From Epinephelus fuscoguttatus (taxonomy: Eukaryota > Chordata > Actinopteri > Perciformes > Serranidae): a stretch of DNA of 64,000 nt. A program made the translations under genes and the position numbers. The notes beneath the pieces are model-generated. The model searched no databases. It was not told where the DNA came from and worked only from the letters and a program-made list of their open reading frames with translations. This document shows, in pieces, positions 40,718 through 54,559 of this stretch (its first letter is position 1; the number at the start of each line of letters is the position of its first letter). Where the stretch lies: contig NC_064754.1 of the NCBI RefSeq assembly GCF_011397635.1, forward strand, positions 35,208,043 to 35,272,042. Reading direction: 5' to 3'.

Positions 40718-43545
40718 GCTGACCCCATCGCACCTCGATTTCTGGCTGTGACCCTTCAGCTCTGCATATATAGGAACAACCTGAATCGCATCAACCCATC
40801 ATATCAACTCCATGATGGCCATCACTGCTGGTATTTACCAGTCTGATGAAATTTAGCCCTCCCTACTTTATATGTTGTCAAGCTGAACACCATAATCAGC
40901 CTCTCTAAAGGCCCTGGTACACTTTAGGCTGCTCTTTTGGGTGATGGGGGATGATGGAGGGAAATCAGAGTGGGCTGTAAACAGGGAATGGACAACCTTA
41001 AATAATCTAAAGACACTGTAATCATTAACCAGGATTCAAACTTTATCTGTAATCTTTAATTAAGTCATTATTTCAAGCAAAAAAGAAAAATTGCTTCAAG
41101 AATACTGAAAACAAAAGAGTATTTGCAGTTTTAGAACGCCATGTTTTCTACAGAGAAATTCCATTGTTTGGTAGTATTTCATTTTCCGCCATCTTTTCTT
41201 CACTTTCTGCTGTGTGCCTGATGGCTCCTCTGTGTGAGCCAGCCAAGACGAAAATGCAGTCTCTCTCTTTCTTTTTCTAACAAGAACAGAATGTTATTAT
41301 GAAGATTACATAATGTTAGTTGTTTAGGAACAAACCAATAGCAAAATCAGTTTTGGTTGTTTCCCCTGACGACAAGGACCAACATGTTATTTATAAAGAC
41401 CCTGTGCTGTTTGTCATAATTGTTATCGAAGAAGCATTCGTTTATCCATGGCGGTTATCAACCGCTGCACGCATTAAGAAGGAAGTAGACAAGTCTGTGG
41501 CAGCCCACAGTCATAATGTATTTTTGCACTGGATAAGCAGACTTGCAAATTAGAGCAGATGTCAAACAGAAACATTAAGTAACGATATAAATACAGTCCC
41601 CTGTAAAATACTGTGTCAACACCATTTTTAAACAGGAGATAAAACCTCTAATATACTTCAAGATACTTCAAGACTCCGGGTTTTTTCCGGGTTTTTCAAA
41701 TGGAAATGCTCACTCAGCCATTAGCAAAAAGCAGTGACGTAGGTTAAAACATAATAGTTATATTGCTCTCTTTAAAGCCGTCAGACTCCAACAGAAACAG
41801 TTATTTTACCTCACAGAACACAGGAGTTGCTGGTGTACCGCTGCCTCAACCAGTTATTCGTGTTATTGTTTGACTTTTGGATCCGAGCTAACATGGCGTC
41901 CACCGCAGTACATTGCGTAGCCTCCGTGCTGGTTTGGGTTGGGGGTTAGAGGTACATTAGGCAGGCTGGGGTGTTTATACATAACATGTCATCATATAGA
42001 AACCTATGTCTGGTCACATAGGAAAACATTTTTAGAGGTGTTTTGGAAAATAGCATTTTGACTCTAAAACATAGGCTCTTTGACTAAAATTTGAATGTTC
42101 AGATTTAAAAGGAACACCACTGGAAAGCTAAAGAATCATAGAAAAACCTTGAAAAAAATAAAATTATGGGCCTGCCTTTCAAATACAGCGCCTTAAAATC
42201 AGTCAAACCGTTTCTCTCAGTTTTAACTTAATACTTCACCCAAAGTGCATGCTTTTAGTATCAAATGCTCTCTCCCTGTTGGTTGCTTGAATTCAGTGTT
42301 CTCCAGTGCTAACAAGTTTTTACAAGATGTAAAAACACTTAAAATCCTCTACTTGCTGTATTTCAAGTTAAAACCATCTGCCTTTACTCTCAGCCCCACC
42401 ACCTGTCACATCTCTTGCTGTATTAAGGACAAAATTGTCATACTTTAATGATCCACTTCACAGATACTAGTGTGAAGGTTATATACCTTATTGTACTCCA
42501 CTATTAGAAGCTGAACTCAATAAAGAGAAGAGAGGCCCATCAAGAGACTGTGTATGTGAGACAGTGGAATGATTTACTAAGACTTGCCAGAGAGAGTTCT
42601 CTGTCGAGCCATGTGCTCGATCATTTCAGTGAATGATAACAACAATATTCTGTGTGTCCAGGTGCTTCTGAATGTGTTTGTGGGACAGAAAGGTGTCTGC
42701 AGATAATGGTGAAGTGTGTCAAATGTGTAAAAAGCACCTGTGAGGACAGGTAGTGTGGATTTCTGACAGCGATTTAGTGTTGAATTAGGCCACATATGCA
42801 CTGTATATGTGGATAAATATTCTCCCTCCCTGCTGTGTGGGGTTGATTTATTATAAAGAAGGGTAAAAAAAAACCCCAGCCAACATCTTCATGGATTCTT
42901 TTTCTAGTTTTTATTCAAGCACATTTCTAACTAGAAACTTAAATAAGTCAATCGTTAATATACTGCTTTGTTCTGACTGAATTCATCTGATTCATGTATG
43001 ATGAAATATGTGTAAACTGGATAGGTCTCTTTTTTCCCTTTTTTAAGATTAATGCAAACAAATACAACAGTTTTAGAAAAATCTGTAATAAACTGACTCA
43101 GCAAGCATGAGTTTATTTTCTTCATGCAGCAATCAAATCCAACTGACTAAATGGTAGATAGTAAGGCTAGTAAATAAAAATAGCTACAGAGGGACTCTCT
43201 GGTGACTAACGACATGATGATGACAGAAAGAGCTTTAATCTAAAGCCTCACTAAGAACTGTGAAGATGATTTGTTGGATAATTATGTGCCTGAGGATATT
43301 ATCTTTTCTTGTTGTAATTAAGTGAGAATGTTCTCACAAGGCTCGTAGTATTTCATTTCTGTGTTTGTACAACTTCTAATCCATTAACTCCTGCCGCAAG
43401 GGCGGGATTATGAATATGTAATGACTCAGCTCTTTGTTAAGCATATTTTTGTGATATTGTTTGATTGAATGATAATGATTTTAATAGTTGGTTAATAATT
43501 TGACCTGTAAGTTATATTAATAAAAACATAATAATCATGTGTATT
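40718..43545 (+). other. acox1 3' UTR and downstream AT-rich DNA
   Basis: No coding signal follows the acox1 stop. AATAAA occurs at 42519-42524, and at 43519-43524 it is followed by a GT-rich stretch (gtgtattgtgtttatgtg), a good poly(A) site context. Either could end the transcript; the second would give a UTR of about 2.8 kb. Part of the segment, around 41680-41960, has the look of an old dispersed repeat, but I could not find its ends. Confidence 0.45.
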
Positions 43546-44929
43546 GTGTTTATGTGTTTTTATTCTCTGGTTAAGCAGCTTGAACTACATTAAATCCACT
43601 TTGAAAAACACAGCTTTAGGCCCAGTATTAATAAAATGTATTACCACATTTCCATGAGAAATATACTGGAGGAACTTAACATACTCATAGAAGTCAAAAA
43701 CATTGTACCATGATACTGTAAAACCATACAGCTAATGGAAATACAAAAAATGACACATCTCTGTGCTACATTATAGCAGGTGCTAAATGGGTATTTCACT
43801 GATTTTTCACATCACCACAGATCAGTTTACCGGTTAAGTATTTCAGAGTCCATGAACACTGCTCTAAAAGTTTGGAGGAGCTTTTAAAAGTCTCCGAAAA
43901 TAATCCCAAAGATCTCAAAGGGTTTATCGTGGACTGGGCTTGACTTAAACTTCTACATGAAGCTTATGTTACCAACTAGGGGTCTGAAATTTGAAAGACA
44001 TGGAGATTTTTCTACTTTAAGACCTTTATATAAGCTATATACCTTTACATGTAAAACAGAAAAGACTAGAGGCATCAGGCATTGATGACTACACAGTTCT
44101 TTCCTAAGATAAAATGAAACAAGAGGAAACAGATTAATTTAATGATGAACTATTTATTTTTAACAAAAATAAACAATTGTGCAACAGCAGTTGAACTAGT
44201 GTGAAATACCTCCACACAGTAGATTATCTCCTTCGCTCCATGACGTATGACGTAGCTCGCGTCGCAATAGATTTAAAGGGAAAGGATTGCCTATGGTATA
44301 GGTTGCATTTTCTGATAACCGATCCATCTATTTTTTTGATATCGGGCCGATATTTGATCCAGATACCGGATTGGTGCATCCCTACCTGATATCAGACAGT
44401 CAACTTGTTACACTCCATTTTACATCTTAAGTCTGACATTGCATCCATTCTAACCGATTTCTCTAGGCAACCAATCTCCAGAGACACACCCGAAAGTAAC
44501 GTCATGTAAGTCCTCACTGATGCCAACGTACTTTTTTCCCCCTGGGTTTTTAGAGTTGAGCAGAGCAAAGTTAAACAAACCACAGTTACGATACTGTATC
44601 ATGGGATACTGAGAAGATGTGCTGATTTAGAACAGCTCCAGTGGCAGTGTCTATTTTGTCTACAGCACTCCCCATTGGTTCTGGCACAATGCTTGATAAC
44701 GCTCGGCAGCAGCTGATCTTGTCTCCCTGTGGCGCTCATTGAGTATTTTTTATTTTAACCAAGAAACCGCTGTTTCATGTCAGGATGTCAGATGAATCAT
44801 CCAACTTGAACTCAGTGGGGTGGGCAGATTCAAAAGTCTGGACCCTGGCAAATTAAAGAGGCTCTTAAAATATTTATTGGCAATTGGTAGTGTGCTTTTT
44901 TTCCCTGCTTGACCCAAACTAGGGTCAAG
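43546..44929. other. Intergenic, no gene seen
   Basis: AT-rich DNA between the end of acox1 and the LINE-like relic. All reading frames are short. The stretch near 44300-44390 (tttgatatcgggccgatat, then ggtgcatccctac) resembles the end of an hAT-type MITE, but I found no matching left end. Nothing else is recognised. Confidence 0.4.
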
Positions 44930-45700
44930 TTTTCATTGGCTTGAGGCTCGGTACATGGCATAAATATGTATTATTTTCTGGGCATACAAGAATACAGACA
45001 CATATTTTTTATAATATTGAGGTGGACTCCAGTACATAAAGAAACAATAAATACGTCTAGAAGGGAAGAGAAGAAAACAAACTAAACAGAAACATGTCAA
45101 ACATGTGTCCTCATATGCCACGCTACAGGGTCACATAATCACAGAGCAAGTTCTTAATTATGTATGCTTATCCTCCATTTTGACATGAGTCCATAACTGG
45201 TCCCAAGAGGATACTCCTTCCACCTGATGGCCATTTATTCTACTGAGCAAACATTCATAAGATGCTATTTCCACCACTGCAATAACACATTCTCTTAATT
45301 CTGGGGCCTTTGTTGTCTTCCAGTGTCTTAGAATAACTTGACAGACAGTTATTAGACCCACAGTAATAACAGAAAACGCACACTGGGATATATCCGGTAT
45401 TTGCGACCAATCCCCCAGTGAACACAACTTTAAACTTAAAAGGATTTCTGAACCAACAATTTAATGTCAGTACTTCAACTTCATTCTGTACAGTCATAAT
45501 GGCGTATGATATATATGTATCTTATATTGTGTGAGCTTCCCCCCTCGCTTCTTTCACATACTAGCCACATCCTGACACAATCTTAGATCATCTATCACAG
45601 TTTCTTCCTCAAGGTCCATTTGCCACATCAGTTTCACATTAAGAGAGCATCAGTTTTGACTACCCTTTTTTAATATCTCTGTTGCAAGTCTCTTCCAACT
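44930..45700 (-). mobile_element. Possible decayed L1-like LINE 3' fragment
   Basis: On the minus strand, CQVILRHWKTTKAPELRECV and ASYECLLSRINGHQVEG (about 45200-45380) resemble the end of fish L1 ORF2 (a pattern like ARKAILRHWKS...ASYERMIYRLN). Further upstream in the same orientation the frame is broken. Identification is by recalled pattern only. Confidence 0.4.
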
Positions 45701-45997
45701 TTGTGGAGGTGTACAATTAAATTGCTGGAATACCCCTTTAAGATGATGTCTGAAACTAGCTCCATCATTACTCAGTGAGACAAAAAAATGAAGGGTTAGC
45801 TACATTATTACAGACGCAGAAAGAAAGCATCTGAATCTTTTAAGCAGCTTAACGTTAAATTGTAAAATGTGACTACACTGAAATATTTTTTTGAAAACAG
45901 TCTGAATTTCTTTGAAGACTTTCATGTTGTGCAATGTCACAGAAACAAATGAAAATTACAGAAAAACATAATGGGGTTGCTGATATTTTGCTGGTTT

Positions 45998-47337
45998 TAG
46001 GGTGTTTTCATACATGGTCCTTTTCAGCCCTCTAAGTGGACTCAGAGAGGTGACTCAGCATTTTTTGCACATCTGTGAACACTCCAACAGAACTCAGACC
46101 AGTGCTGTGTGGTTCACTTAGGGTGCTTTCACATTTAGTCCTTTTTAAATGAACTGAACTCAGTCCTCTTAAAGTGCACCTAAAAGTGGACTGACATTGC
46201 ATTCACATTGTCAGTTCATTTGAAAGAGCACTCAGTTCGCTTCCTGGTCATCTTCACCTCTGCTGGGGCTTCAGTCCTCTTTCTATTCACACTATAGCCT
46301 ATATATAACATATATTGATGTAGTTTTGGTTTTAATTTGATGTGGCACTTTATGAAGCCCCTCGCTTTCAGATTAATTTATAACTGGAGGAGAACCTTGG
46401 TGTTTCTATGTGCTGTAGACTATTGCTGTTTGATGTATTCTACATTGTCTTCCGTGGACCAAACTATTCTTCATCCTGCGTCCTTGCATGCGTTACAGGC
46501 TGACATGGTTTTGTCTGTTTTTTCAAGCGTCCCAGTGCAACAGCATGTGATCTAGAGGGCTAAATACAATGGCAGAGAGCAAAACAAACCTGGAGTGCTT
46601 TGTGTTCGCAGTGCACAGGTTAAGTGAACCGCACAGAGGACTTGAAGCAGTTCACTTCAGAGGGGTCTGAGTGCTATTGGGGTGTTCACATATGCCCAAA
46701 AAAATGTTGAGTCACCGCCAGAGGTGGGTAGTAACTAGTTACATTTACTAAGTTACATTTAGTTGAGTAACTTTTTGGATAAATTGTACTTTTCAGAGTA
46801 GTTTTAATGCAAAATACTTTTTACTTTAACTTGAGTTATATTGTTTTAAAGCAACAATACTCTTACTTGAGTACAATATTTGGCTACTCTACCCACCTCT
46901 GAGTACATAATTACATATGTATATATATATATGTACAGTATATATAAGAATATATTTGTGTTTCTTGTGCCTTGATTTATGTTATGTTTGTAAAGATTTA
47001 ATTTATTTTTGTTTTAGTTAAAGGGGTATCGTTTAAAATACATGAATTTGCAGATTATTATTTTTGATTGATTGATTACGTTCATGTTCTTATTTTACAA
47101 ATAAATCAGACGTTACTCAACAGTTACTCAGTACTTCAGTAGTTTTTTCACCAAATACTCTTTTACTCTTACTCAAGTAATTATTTGGATGACTACTTTT
47201 TACTTTTACTTGAGTAATATTGTTGTAAAGTATGAGTACTCTTACTTGAGTACAATATTTGGCTACTCTACCCACCGCTGGTCACTGCTCTGAGTCTGCT
47301 TAGAGGGCTGAACAGAACCAAGTGTGAAAACACCCTC
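45998..47337. mobile_element. Composite TIR element with nested hAT MITE
   Basis: The left end (TAGGGTGTTTTCATACATGG, continuing through cagccctctaagtgg) is complementary over more than 50 bp to the right end (cttagagggctgaacagaac, then aagtgtgaaaacaccct). A related start, TTAGGGTGCTTTCACA, lies inside at about 46118, suggesting two family members or an internal duplication. A separate hAT MITE is inserted at 46719-47280. The interior is non-coding. Confidence 0.65.
46719..47280. mobile_element. hAT-type MITE nested in the composite element
   Basis: It starts CAGAGGTGGGTAG and ends CTACCCACCGCTG, flanked by gtcaccgc (46711-46718) and gtcactgc (47281-47288), 7 of 8 matching. An internal copy of the right terminus (CTACCCACCTCTG, ending 46901) and repeated 'ttacttgagtacaatatttgg' blocks show internal duplication. 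Confidence 0.8.
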
Positions 47338-47699
47338 CTAAGGGAGTAAGTTGCTCTAATCAGATAGGTGAAGCAGAGACACCAAAATTCAAACAAACTA
47401 AATTTAAACTTGAACATCTGAGTATTCTCCGAAGGGTTACAGTTTACAATATGGTATTCAGCTGCTTATAATAATGCTAATAATGATGGCCCTTCTTTGC
47501 TTCCATATATTACAAGAGAGGTGCAGAGTAAACCTGCTGTCCGTACAGCTGCACAGAAGCAGCACAGTAATGAAAACAGATGGGCTAATGGTTATGTTAA
47601 CATTGTAAGATGTAGACCAGTATTGTACGGACTGCATGAATTAAGCAGAAGCGTGCAGCAGCATGCTGTGTATCTGTGTAGCAGTTAATCACTGACTAT

Positions 47700-47959
47700 T
47701 AGGACAGAGGGTTCCTGTAGCTTCAACACGCGGCCGGCTGTCGGAGGGTTGGCCCGGGCCCAGCTCGCCTCCTCTGTGGGTACGATAAGTCGTAGCTCCG
47801 CCCCCTGCTCCTCCGTGGAGCCGCAGTCAAGGATGTTGGAAGAGAGAAAGAGGGAAGTAACGTTAGTGTCACACTGGTGGACAGTAGCGTACAGTGTCGT
47901 TGCATTTCGGATATATACACTCTGCTAATGAATAAAAACTCAGTTAGTTCTTCTTGGAG
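47700..47959 (+). promoter_or_regulatory. Candidate rhbdf2 promoter and non-coding first exon
   Basis: This is the most GC- and CpG-rich patch between acox1 and the rhbdf2 coding exon (cgcggccggctgtcgg at about 47729-47744, and a GC box ctccgccccctg near 47797-47808). It lies in otherwise AT-rich DNA. A consensus splice donor, TTGGAG|gtgagt, sits at 47959/47960 and would close a 5' UTR exon of about 100-200 bp. No open frame is present. The placement fits a promoter for the plus-strand gene whose first coding exon starts at 62055. The assignment rests on position, base composition and the donor only. Confidence 0.5.
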
Positions 47960-50900
47960 GTGAGTGAAATGAGACTTTTCAGACATTACATTTGTTTTTG
48001 GGACGTTAAAGCCGTGAAAAGTTAGTGTTTGAGTCAACGACCTCTATCGACTTTTTGAAATGAGAACCGGTATTAAACATGTCAAAATAACCGTGTAAAA
48101 ATACTCTGATAAAAGAAGTTTGAATATTAAATGTGAACCAAAGCTTTTTAAAAGGACAACTAACACTGCTGATGACATTTACTGTGTTAGCTTGCAACGG
48201 TCGTTTTCTCTCACCAGCCGTTGAAAGCATGCCTCGACAAGCCCTTTGTTGCTCTAACGTTACCCGCCGAGACAAATATATACGAATACCTCCATCCATC
48301 TCAAATGTCCCTCTGTTATTCCTGTTAAGTTAATTATAGTCGCCATGTGCCGACAAAATTCATTTGTTGTTACACCCCTCCCATTTGTTTTTCAAAGAGT
48401 GAAGGAGGGAGTGTTCACACACGGTCTTTAACGGGGAATGACCGGAACAGAAACTGACATTTAATCTGAATTATGACGGATTTAAACCACATTTTGTACA
48501 AGTTTCCTAACAGAGAGAAGCAAAATATTTCTATTCTGGTGTAGGTAAGCTAATCTTTAAAACATATTTTTAGATATACATAGTGGTGACTAAATGTAGA
48601 CAGTCCATTAGGTCATTAATTTGCAGCTTAGAAGTTATTGCAGAATGTGGGAGTAATGGTTGTGTGGCTATGTGTCCTCACAGATACCTCTCCACCTCCT
48701 GCAGAAAGTTACATAATTCTGCCAGTTTTTGTCCACCAGCAACCCTCACAAGGGTCTGCTGAGGACAGACCTTCTTAGATATTTGTCTTTGGTCTGATTG
48801 TGCAGGACTCCTTTGCAAAAAAAAGGGCAAAATCTGTTTAAGCATTCCCATTAGATTAATGTAAATGTCAGCTCATTGCTGCACAGTGTGAAAATGTAGG
48901 TCTGTGTTACTCAGTGTGAGAGTTTCAGATGTGTTGGGTGATGGGTTGTATTTGGTTACAGTGGTGTAGAGTAACGTCAGGTGCCAACTCAGAGTTCTTC
49001 TTTTTCCATGTAAATTTACAGTCTCCTTCCGTTTTCAACCACCACTGACGTGTAGATACTTGCGCTGTCAACATATGATTAATACTGAAATTATGTACTT
49101 AAATTAAGTACTCCAGGCCTTCATGGAGGTGGGTAGTGTAGAGAAAATTGTAATGTCAGTGACATTCACGGTATTACTGAGTGTTAGTCATATGATAATT
49201 AATGAAAACATCATAAAAACAAAGTCTAATCTTATCATTTTCTTTTAATATTTTGAGTTAGAGCATTAGCAGTCTTTTATTCTCATGGCATGGGTGTGTT
49301 ATGAGACAGTGGGTCCCTGGGCACAGATATAAAAAAGGCCTCACCACCTCTCCTACATAGGAGCAAGACACACAGACTTTGTTGTGGTTTTCCATCAGTT
49401 TTGATGTTGTTTTACATCTCTTTGTAGTCATGCATCTTTTTGTGTTGTTGTGTCCCTTTGTGGCTAATGTTGTGTCATTATAGCCCTGTTTCCACTGAGT
49501 ACAGTATGGTTCTGTTCAGTTCGGTTCCGCTCCGTACCGTCCCCATTTTTGGTCCCCCCTCGGTTGGGGTACCTAGCGCACAGATCTGGTACTAAAAGGT
49601 GGAGCTGTGACACTGCAGTCTGTTGGTCAATAGCGCATGTTCACTCTACCTAGGGATGAGTTGTGGCTGGTTTTGATGCTCACTCACTGTTCATACTGTG
49701 AAGAGTTTTATTAGTAAACTGTAACTATAAAGTGAAAGGATGTTTTGCTGCCTCTTGCAGCAGCTGGAGTCAGAGTAGTAAATTACTTCATTTGCCGGGT
49801 GGACTGCTGGCAACTTTAATGTTACTCAATGCATGAGTTGATGACCTGAATCAATCAACACACCTTAAGTTTCACTCTAACAACTTTGACTGTTACTTTA
49901 GTTTTTATGACATACACTTTTAGTAATGAGTGGACCTTTAAGCGTTTATTAATTTCAGCCGTGTTATGTGAAGGGCAGATCATCAAATCCTCACTCAGAG
50001 GGAAAAAAAAAAGCATAGTGGAGCATTGTTCACGTGGGCTCCGGTAACACTAAACCCCTGAGTTTGCCTGGGAAGGACTAAATGCAGAAACCCGCTATTG
50101 TTGAATATCCCATTGAGAGAGACTCTCACTGCAGCCTGTTCTGTTTTGTTCTGAAAATGTTGGCGTGCATCCCTGTTTTGTGGACGATAAATGAAGTGCA
50201 GGCTTCCATCTGTGTCACCAATAATGAGGAAATACAGAATGTGCTGGACGGAGCAGTGACAACAACCTGCCCACATTTAAGGGAACTGTTTGAGGTGGAA
50301 ACGCTAGGGTCTAGGTACCATGTCTGAAGGGTTACTTTTGGTTCAAGAGGTATCATACCAGGACTTTTGTGTCTCTCTGTGGTTGTTTTTCCCAGTTTCC
50401 ATAGTTATTTTGTGTCTCTTTGCAGTTCCTTCCCATCTCTTTGTGGTTTTTACGTGTCTTTGAGGTCATTTTGATCTCTTCCTGGTCGGCATGTGCTAAT
50501 TTGAGTGATATTTTGCAGGTGAACACGGGGGTAGGGGCCCGGACATGTTGGGCCCCTGGACCTGTGGCAGTTAGGCCTGTTCAGTGATTCATCCATGACC
50601 CATGGAGTAGAGGACTTGAAGGTGCTAGTCATAGATTTCCATTGAAAAGAGCCCTGTCTCGTAAGATAACTAGCCTACGTTTTTAGGCATTTGCTCTCTG
50701 CTTTAACACAATAATTAACAATTATGTTGAACTCAATTGTTTATAGTGACTGCTTTATAGTTTATTAGTTTTATCTTGTACAATATTTCAGATGTTCTCT
50801 CAGAACCTTTGCTGTTACACTTACACTATACAGTGTTATTATTACACAAAATTGTCGCATTGCCTATTATTGTTTTTCTCGGAAAATGCTTGTGGCAGCA

Positions 50901-53900
50901 GTACTTTTCAAGTTGCCTTCACTAGTAGGGCCTTTAAACCTGTTTCCGTGTCATCACACAAAATTCACAACTTTATTATGTCATTGCACATGCAGCGCTC
51001 AGTTAAAATTATCCCCCATTATGATCTACTTTATGTGCACGCATTTGCGCACAAGTGGAAGCAGTGAATAATGATTTACCAATCGCATGGTGTTTTTCCC
51101 ATTTCCGTCTGCATCATACTAAGTTTTTGGCAATGCAGAAAAAGAGGAAATACATTGTTTTAGCACAGAAGGCAGCTTGTGTGTTGTACAAAAAGCAACA
51201 AAGTAACAGCTGCATCTGCATGGTTGAGCCGACAAGTCGTTTGCCACACCTGCACACCTGTCACTGTGTCAACGGACTGTGTCAAGCTGTGACCCACTAC
51301 AAATTTGAATATTTACATTCCGTCACTACAAGGAAGCACGAGTTCAGGCCAAAAGGTCACATGCCTCGTCAGCATGTAAGCCTCTGTCTTGACATAAAAA
51401 AAGCCATGTAAAATAGAAGGATACGTATTTGGATGTCCTGTTTTTTTATGTACATGTTTCCAGAAATTAGATTTTGCCTGTAGCTGAACTTGGTTTTAAA
51501 CCTGAGGTAGTAGATTTTTCAAGTGGTTTTCAAAAGGGGCTTGCTGATTTTCAGGGTCTGTAATTTATTTACAGTCAGCTCCCTGTAAACACAAGTGTTT
51601 CACTTGAATATTGATGCTTCTTTTGACGGAAGTTAGAGTGCAATAGTAACCGAGAATGCCTCTGCTCAGTGGTTTCAGTTTCTTCATTTTTACCTCCCCA
51701 TCAACCACAGTCCACTTTATCTGATAAGAATGTGGTTTTGAAGTTTGGAAACCCCTTTGCTTATCCACTTGCATGCAGGTTCTTCCAGTCTGTCGCAGAG
51801 TCACAATCAAGTCCTGTCATCACTTCCCTCTCGGGGCTTTCCTTCCATGATCTTATCTGTTTTCAGCTGCTATGCGATAACACGCCCAGAAAACCCTGTG
51901 CCTTTTTCCTAGTTGCTGGCTAGTCTGTTGAAATATTTTTCTTGCACTCCCAGGCCTACCTTCGTTCCACAGTGCATGACACATTATCTTAAAAAAGACT
52001 GGGACACTCCGGAAATGCCTTGAAGCCCAAAGTCTCATAAACCTTAAAAGGATTTCTGTGGATACTCTGGCTTTGCCATAAAGCTCTGAATGGGGCAGAG
52101 AGTAGGTTGTATCGACCGTTTACATTTATTGTGGCACAGAAACTGCTCATTTTCCTCTACGTTTCTTCCACAAGGAGACAGAATGTCTTTACACACATTC
52201 AGTCTGGCACCACAGCTAATTTGTGACAGTGGGTGAGAGTTCTCATTTTAACAGCCAGGCTGGGCCAGTCAACAAGACTTTCTCTGACGAAACCCTCAGA
52301 AGTTCGCTGTTTTGGGTGACACATTGCAACATACACACATGTATGCATGCACTTGTTGCACCAGTGACAGAGAGGAAAACCAAACAGGGTAGCTGCACCT
52401 TGTTTTATATGTCCACACGCTGTATGAATACTAGTTATTTAGGTCACATCTTGAGGAACTCTGGGCCTGGGAACAAGGCTGTGAGGAATTGCATAGTAGC
52501 TCGCTGTTATGCGGGTCTGGGCATGCACACTCTTGGAAAATGGTGCAATGTTTTTCTGGAATGGTTAGGTGGAAGCCAAGGTCCTTTTCAAACGAGATGC
52601 CTCAATAGTGAACTTGAATTGCTGTCTTCTAATAGCTTTGAAATGGAACTATTGATTTGTTTGAGGCACCAAAGTGCTATCATCAGCCAAAGATGGGTAA
52701 TGGGATATGTAAAGAATCAGGGTTTTGTTTAGAGAGTCATCAAGAGATATTGTGGTTGGGAGTGAAGACTGAGGGGGCTGTTTTAATTGTTGCTCTGACT
52801 GTTTGAAGCGCACACGCACACACAGATACCGCTGAAACTCACACACTCTCCTACGCTTTCAGTAGCATTCAACTGATGAATCTGCTGCTGACATAATGAC
52901 TGTCTGCTCAGTCATGATCAGTTTGAACCCCACACAAAGCAACAGTGCAGGCAGACCAAACCAAACCTGCTGTCCGCCTAACATATGTATGGACTTTATG
53001 GATGTCATTTCATTGCTGCCATCACAGGTTTGGATTGTCTTTAAAGAGGTCTCGTTACATCAGGGCGCTGCGCTTCGTTTTCAAGGCATTCTGCCAGCTG
53101 ACTGCTGGCCCGTGTCCATGTAAAGCTCCTTCACAGTCAGTTCTTTCTGGTCTTCCATTTACAGCATAGGATTTGTTCAACAGCTCAGTTTGTTAAGACA
53201 GATAGGAGATCTCAGTTTGTCAAACATGGAAACAGGAAAGAAAACTAGTGACTCTTTGCACGTATGTACATATATTTGAAAACAGGAAAAGTTTGTGACT
53301 TTTTCAAAATTGGTCAAGAGTCTTTGTTATGTTTTTTTTATTGAAATGTGACCTTAACGTGCATGTGTTGCCTAAACCTAAGATAGGAGTCTTGATGTGC
53401 ACCCAGAGCTCTGCTGTGTCGGTCCTGCCTCCTTGGCCAGCCTACTCAGTGCATGAATGTGGTGTTTTGCTACCTGGAAAAAAATGTTGTCTCTGAACGT
53501 AAGCCAAGCAGCCATTATGCTGCCACAACAACATATATAAGAAGGCAGTTTAGTAACATAGAGCCAGAATGTTTAGGGGACAGGGTGGGGTTTTACATAG
53601 CTACATAGTTCATTGCCAATCGAAACAGGGATTCGAGAAAGTTGCCAAAATCATCTTAAATCATCCACTTGAGACAGTGAATATCCACAGCAAATTTCAT
53701 AGCAGCCTGGCTAGTGTTTGGTCCAGACATCATGTCTTGACAAGTGGCTTCTCCATAGTATGAAAAACACATTGTAATGTTATCGATATGTATTTAGAAA
53801 TGGGAAATATTGTCAATAGATTGTGCAGTATCTTTAGCACCTGATAAATGTAAGATCATGCCAACAGTTATAGAACTGAGATGTATTGTTTTTACTGGTG

Positions 53901-54559
53901 TCCAATCAAATATATCAACATCATGGCCATTTTTAATAAAAATTTCACCACCAGTTCTTCATGTTCCCCTTTTTAGATTCCTTGTTTGAAGAAAATTGCA
54001 ATTGTTTGAGAATGCCTGTGGATATTCTCATTCATCCAGGTCATAGTTATCTCAGGGCAATTGAATCGAACGCAACTGGACTTGGTTTTGTTTGAGAATG
54101 GTTTGCTTCAGGGAAACCGACTGACAGTGTTATTACACAACATCTCCTTATGTTACTATTCGAGCTCACACTGTTAGTGTGGTCAAGTCCCACATACAAA
54201 TTAGCACTTGCTGTAGTTGTCCACACACTGAGTGAGTGTGTGAGACATAGTCTGTGTGAGGATGTGAACATTGTCTGAACACCAGCACTTGTACTCACTT
54301 CAATCCTCAGTGCTGTCCTCCATCTTTATCATGAAACGGTTACACTTCCATCTAATCTTCATTCCTCACTACTCGCTGCACTGATGCTTCATTAATCACA
54401 CTTGCGCTGTAAGCCTCTGAGTAATTGCATGTGTGAAGTTATCTTTAATGGATTTTTGATTGCTGTGTCTGTGCGTGAATGTTCTCTGATGGTGTTTTGA
54501 GAGATATTTATTGGCAAACCTGAACAACACTCATGCTTTTTTTTATATTTCCTTGTCAG
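47960..54559. other. Probable rhbdf2 intron 1, repeats only
   Basis: About 6.6 kb of non-coding DNA. It holds a minisatellite-like run of tgtctctttgtgg-type units near 49380-49480 and again near 50370-50490, separated by about 0.9 kb of other sequence. The left edge of that insert (TAGCCCTGTTTCCACTG at 49481) resembles a fish MITE end. The longest open frame, 52223-52732, shows no recognisable family and no splice context. Confidence 0.45.

Noticed and set aside
51055-51411. 118-codon plus-strand frame
   Set aside because: Cys/His-rich by chance. No zinc-finger spacing, no splice signals and no homology recognised.
52223-52732. 169-codon open frame on the plus strand, the longest outside recognised genes
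   Set aside because: No family resemblance, low-complexity-free but random-looking composition, no plausible splice context, and it lies in a probable rhbdf2 intron. One such chance frame is not surprising in 64 kb.
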